Source: CG2-30-51-40 sp041753575 | GTDB lineage: Bacteria > Desulfobacterota > DSM-4660 > Desulfatiglandales > Desulfatiglandaceae | Direction: 5' to 3' | NCBI GenBank assembly: GCA_041753575.1 | Contig: JBGSUA010000195.1 | Coordinates: forward strand, 1 to 12,626 | Length of the DNA stretch: 12,626 nucleotides | In this document: in pieces, positions 12,157 to 12,626 of the stretch | Layout: each line of letters starts with the position of its first letter | Numbering within the stretch: position 1 is the first letter of the stretch | Position numbers and translations under genes: made by a program | Notes under the pieces: generated by a model | What the model was told of the DNA's origin: nothing | The model's input: the letters and a program-made list of their open reading frames with translations, nothing else | The model's database searches: none

Positions 12157-12626
12157 GCGGTACAGCTCTGATCGAATCCGCCTTGATCTCCAGGAAATCC
12201 CCTTGTCTCTTGACCGTCCCCGATACAAAAACCTTCCCAGTTTCGGGAACCGAATCCGAAAGCACGAACACCTTGCCGTTGATCAGTCTCACCCCGCTTT
12301 CCACCGGCTCGATCCTCGTGGGAACGAAGACGAATTCCACCTTTCTCCCCAGGAAACATTCCGGAGAATTGACGAAGACCTTCTTCCTGAGTGCCTCCAC
12401 GTAATAATCCGTGGCCCTGCCATAGGACCTATAAGAGAAAAAGGCAAAGGGCTGGAGCCATCCCACCGAGTAGTTGACGATCTTCATGCTGCGGTTGATG
12501 GACTCGATGGTGTCGCAACCTTCCATGACCAGGTCCCAGTCTTTGCTGTACTGGGCTGGCCAGGTGCCGAAGGTGACCATCTGGATCGCCTCTTCGAAGA
12601 TGAAAAGGGTGAAGGTGATGACGCCG
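12152..12626 (-). CDS. Membrane-associated protein of unknown function, 5' end outside window
   Basis: The frame is open to the right edge, so the N-terminus is missing and the ATG at 12580 is probably internal. The visible part (157 residues) starts inside a hydrophobic helix, VITFTLFIFEEAIQMVTFG, followed by a second aromatic segment (YSVGWLQPFAFFSYRSYG) and a charged helix (DYYVEALRKK). A C-terminal β-rich region of about 65 residues follows (GRKVEFVFVPTRI, GVRLINGKVFVLS, TGKVFVSGTVKRQGDFLEI). Its alternating strands could be a small barrel. No family was recognised. It ends 27 bases before ssb and probably belongs to the same operon. Confidence 0.75.
   Translation of the reverse strand, partial: GVITFTLFIFEEAIQMVTFGTWPAQYSKDWDLVMEGCDTIESINRSMKIVNYSVGWLQPFAFFSYRSYGRATDYYVEALRKKVFVNSPECFLGRKVEFVFVPTRIEPVESGVRLINGKVFVLSDSVPETGKVFVSGTVKRQGDFLEIKADSIRAVPQ

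Larger units (their letters stand above)
9507..12626. mobile_element. Candidate integrated element or genomic island, left end; right end outside window
   Basis: This is an inference from the tRNA-Cys 3' fragment at 9461–9506 and from the content to its right: a TA-type pair, a phosphoribosyltransferase-domain protein, small unknown genes and a short SSB, all on one strand. The right part also looks more GC-rich by eye than the dnaG–his region. No integrase, excisionase, relaxase or phage structural gene is visible, so the element type is unknown. The first 260 bases (9507–9766) hold no supportable gene. Confidence 0.42.

Noticed and set aside
1..12626. CRISPR array, IS element or rRNA
   Set aside because: No regularly spaced repeats, transposase motifs, long terminal inverted repeats or rRNA-like sequence were seen.

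Overview
The window reads as bacterial chromosome, with nearly every gene on the minus strand, joined on the right to an accessory segment. The dnaG–rpoD pair, a tRNA, a Nif3-like gene and a C4 zinc-ribbon coiled-coil gene in this order, together with a small lipoprotein gene between hisB and hisA, suggest a deltaproteobacterium-like (Desulfobacterota) or Nitrospirota-like Gram-negative. This is an inference from gene order and protein style, not a database match.

Core part (1 to about 9400), in transcription order from right to left. A nicotinamidase gene (pncA) stands alone. Then comes a tightly overlapping hisB–lipoprotein–hisA operon with ATGA start/stop overlaps, preceded by a promoter and an 8-bp leader hairpin. 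A near-consensus promoter just after hisA opens a long, structured leader of about 350 bases ahead of dnaG and rpoD (primase and the housekeeping sigma factor). A CAU-anticodon tRNA follows, probably tRNA-Ile2, and then a clean intrinsic terminator. The Nif3-like gene and the zinc-ribbon gene come last; the latter runs off the left edge.

Junction (about 9240–9510). Here lie a 5'-truncated remnant of a membrane-protein gene, an intrinsic terminator readable only on the minus strand, and the 3' part of a tRNA-Cys gene running from the anticodon loop to CCA with no 5' half. A lone 3' tRNA piece ending in the anticodon loop is the classic footprint of tyrosine-recombinase integration, so 9461–9506 is a good candidate attachment site. 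Its geometry places the integrated DNA to the right.

Accessory part (about 9510–12626), all minus strand. In transcription order it holds a membrane-associated protein of unknown function (cut by the right edge), a short SSB, a Cys-rich gene that looks frameshifted and runs into a hypothetical protein, a ComF-like phosphoribosyltransferase-domain protein, and a DUF433/DUF5615 toxin–antitoxin-type pair. The DUF5615 half of that pair carries an in-frame stop at codon 10. SSB, a TA-type module and unknown small genes beside a tRNA attachment site fit an integrative element or its decaying end. No integrase or conjugation gene is visible in this window.
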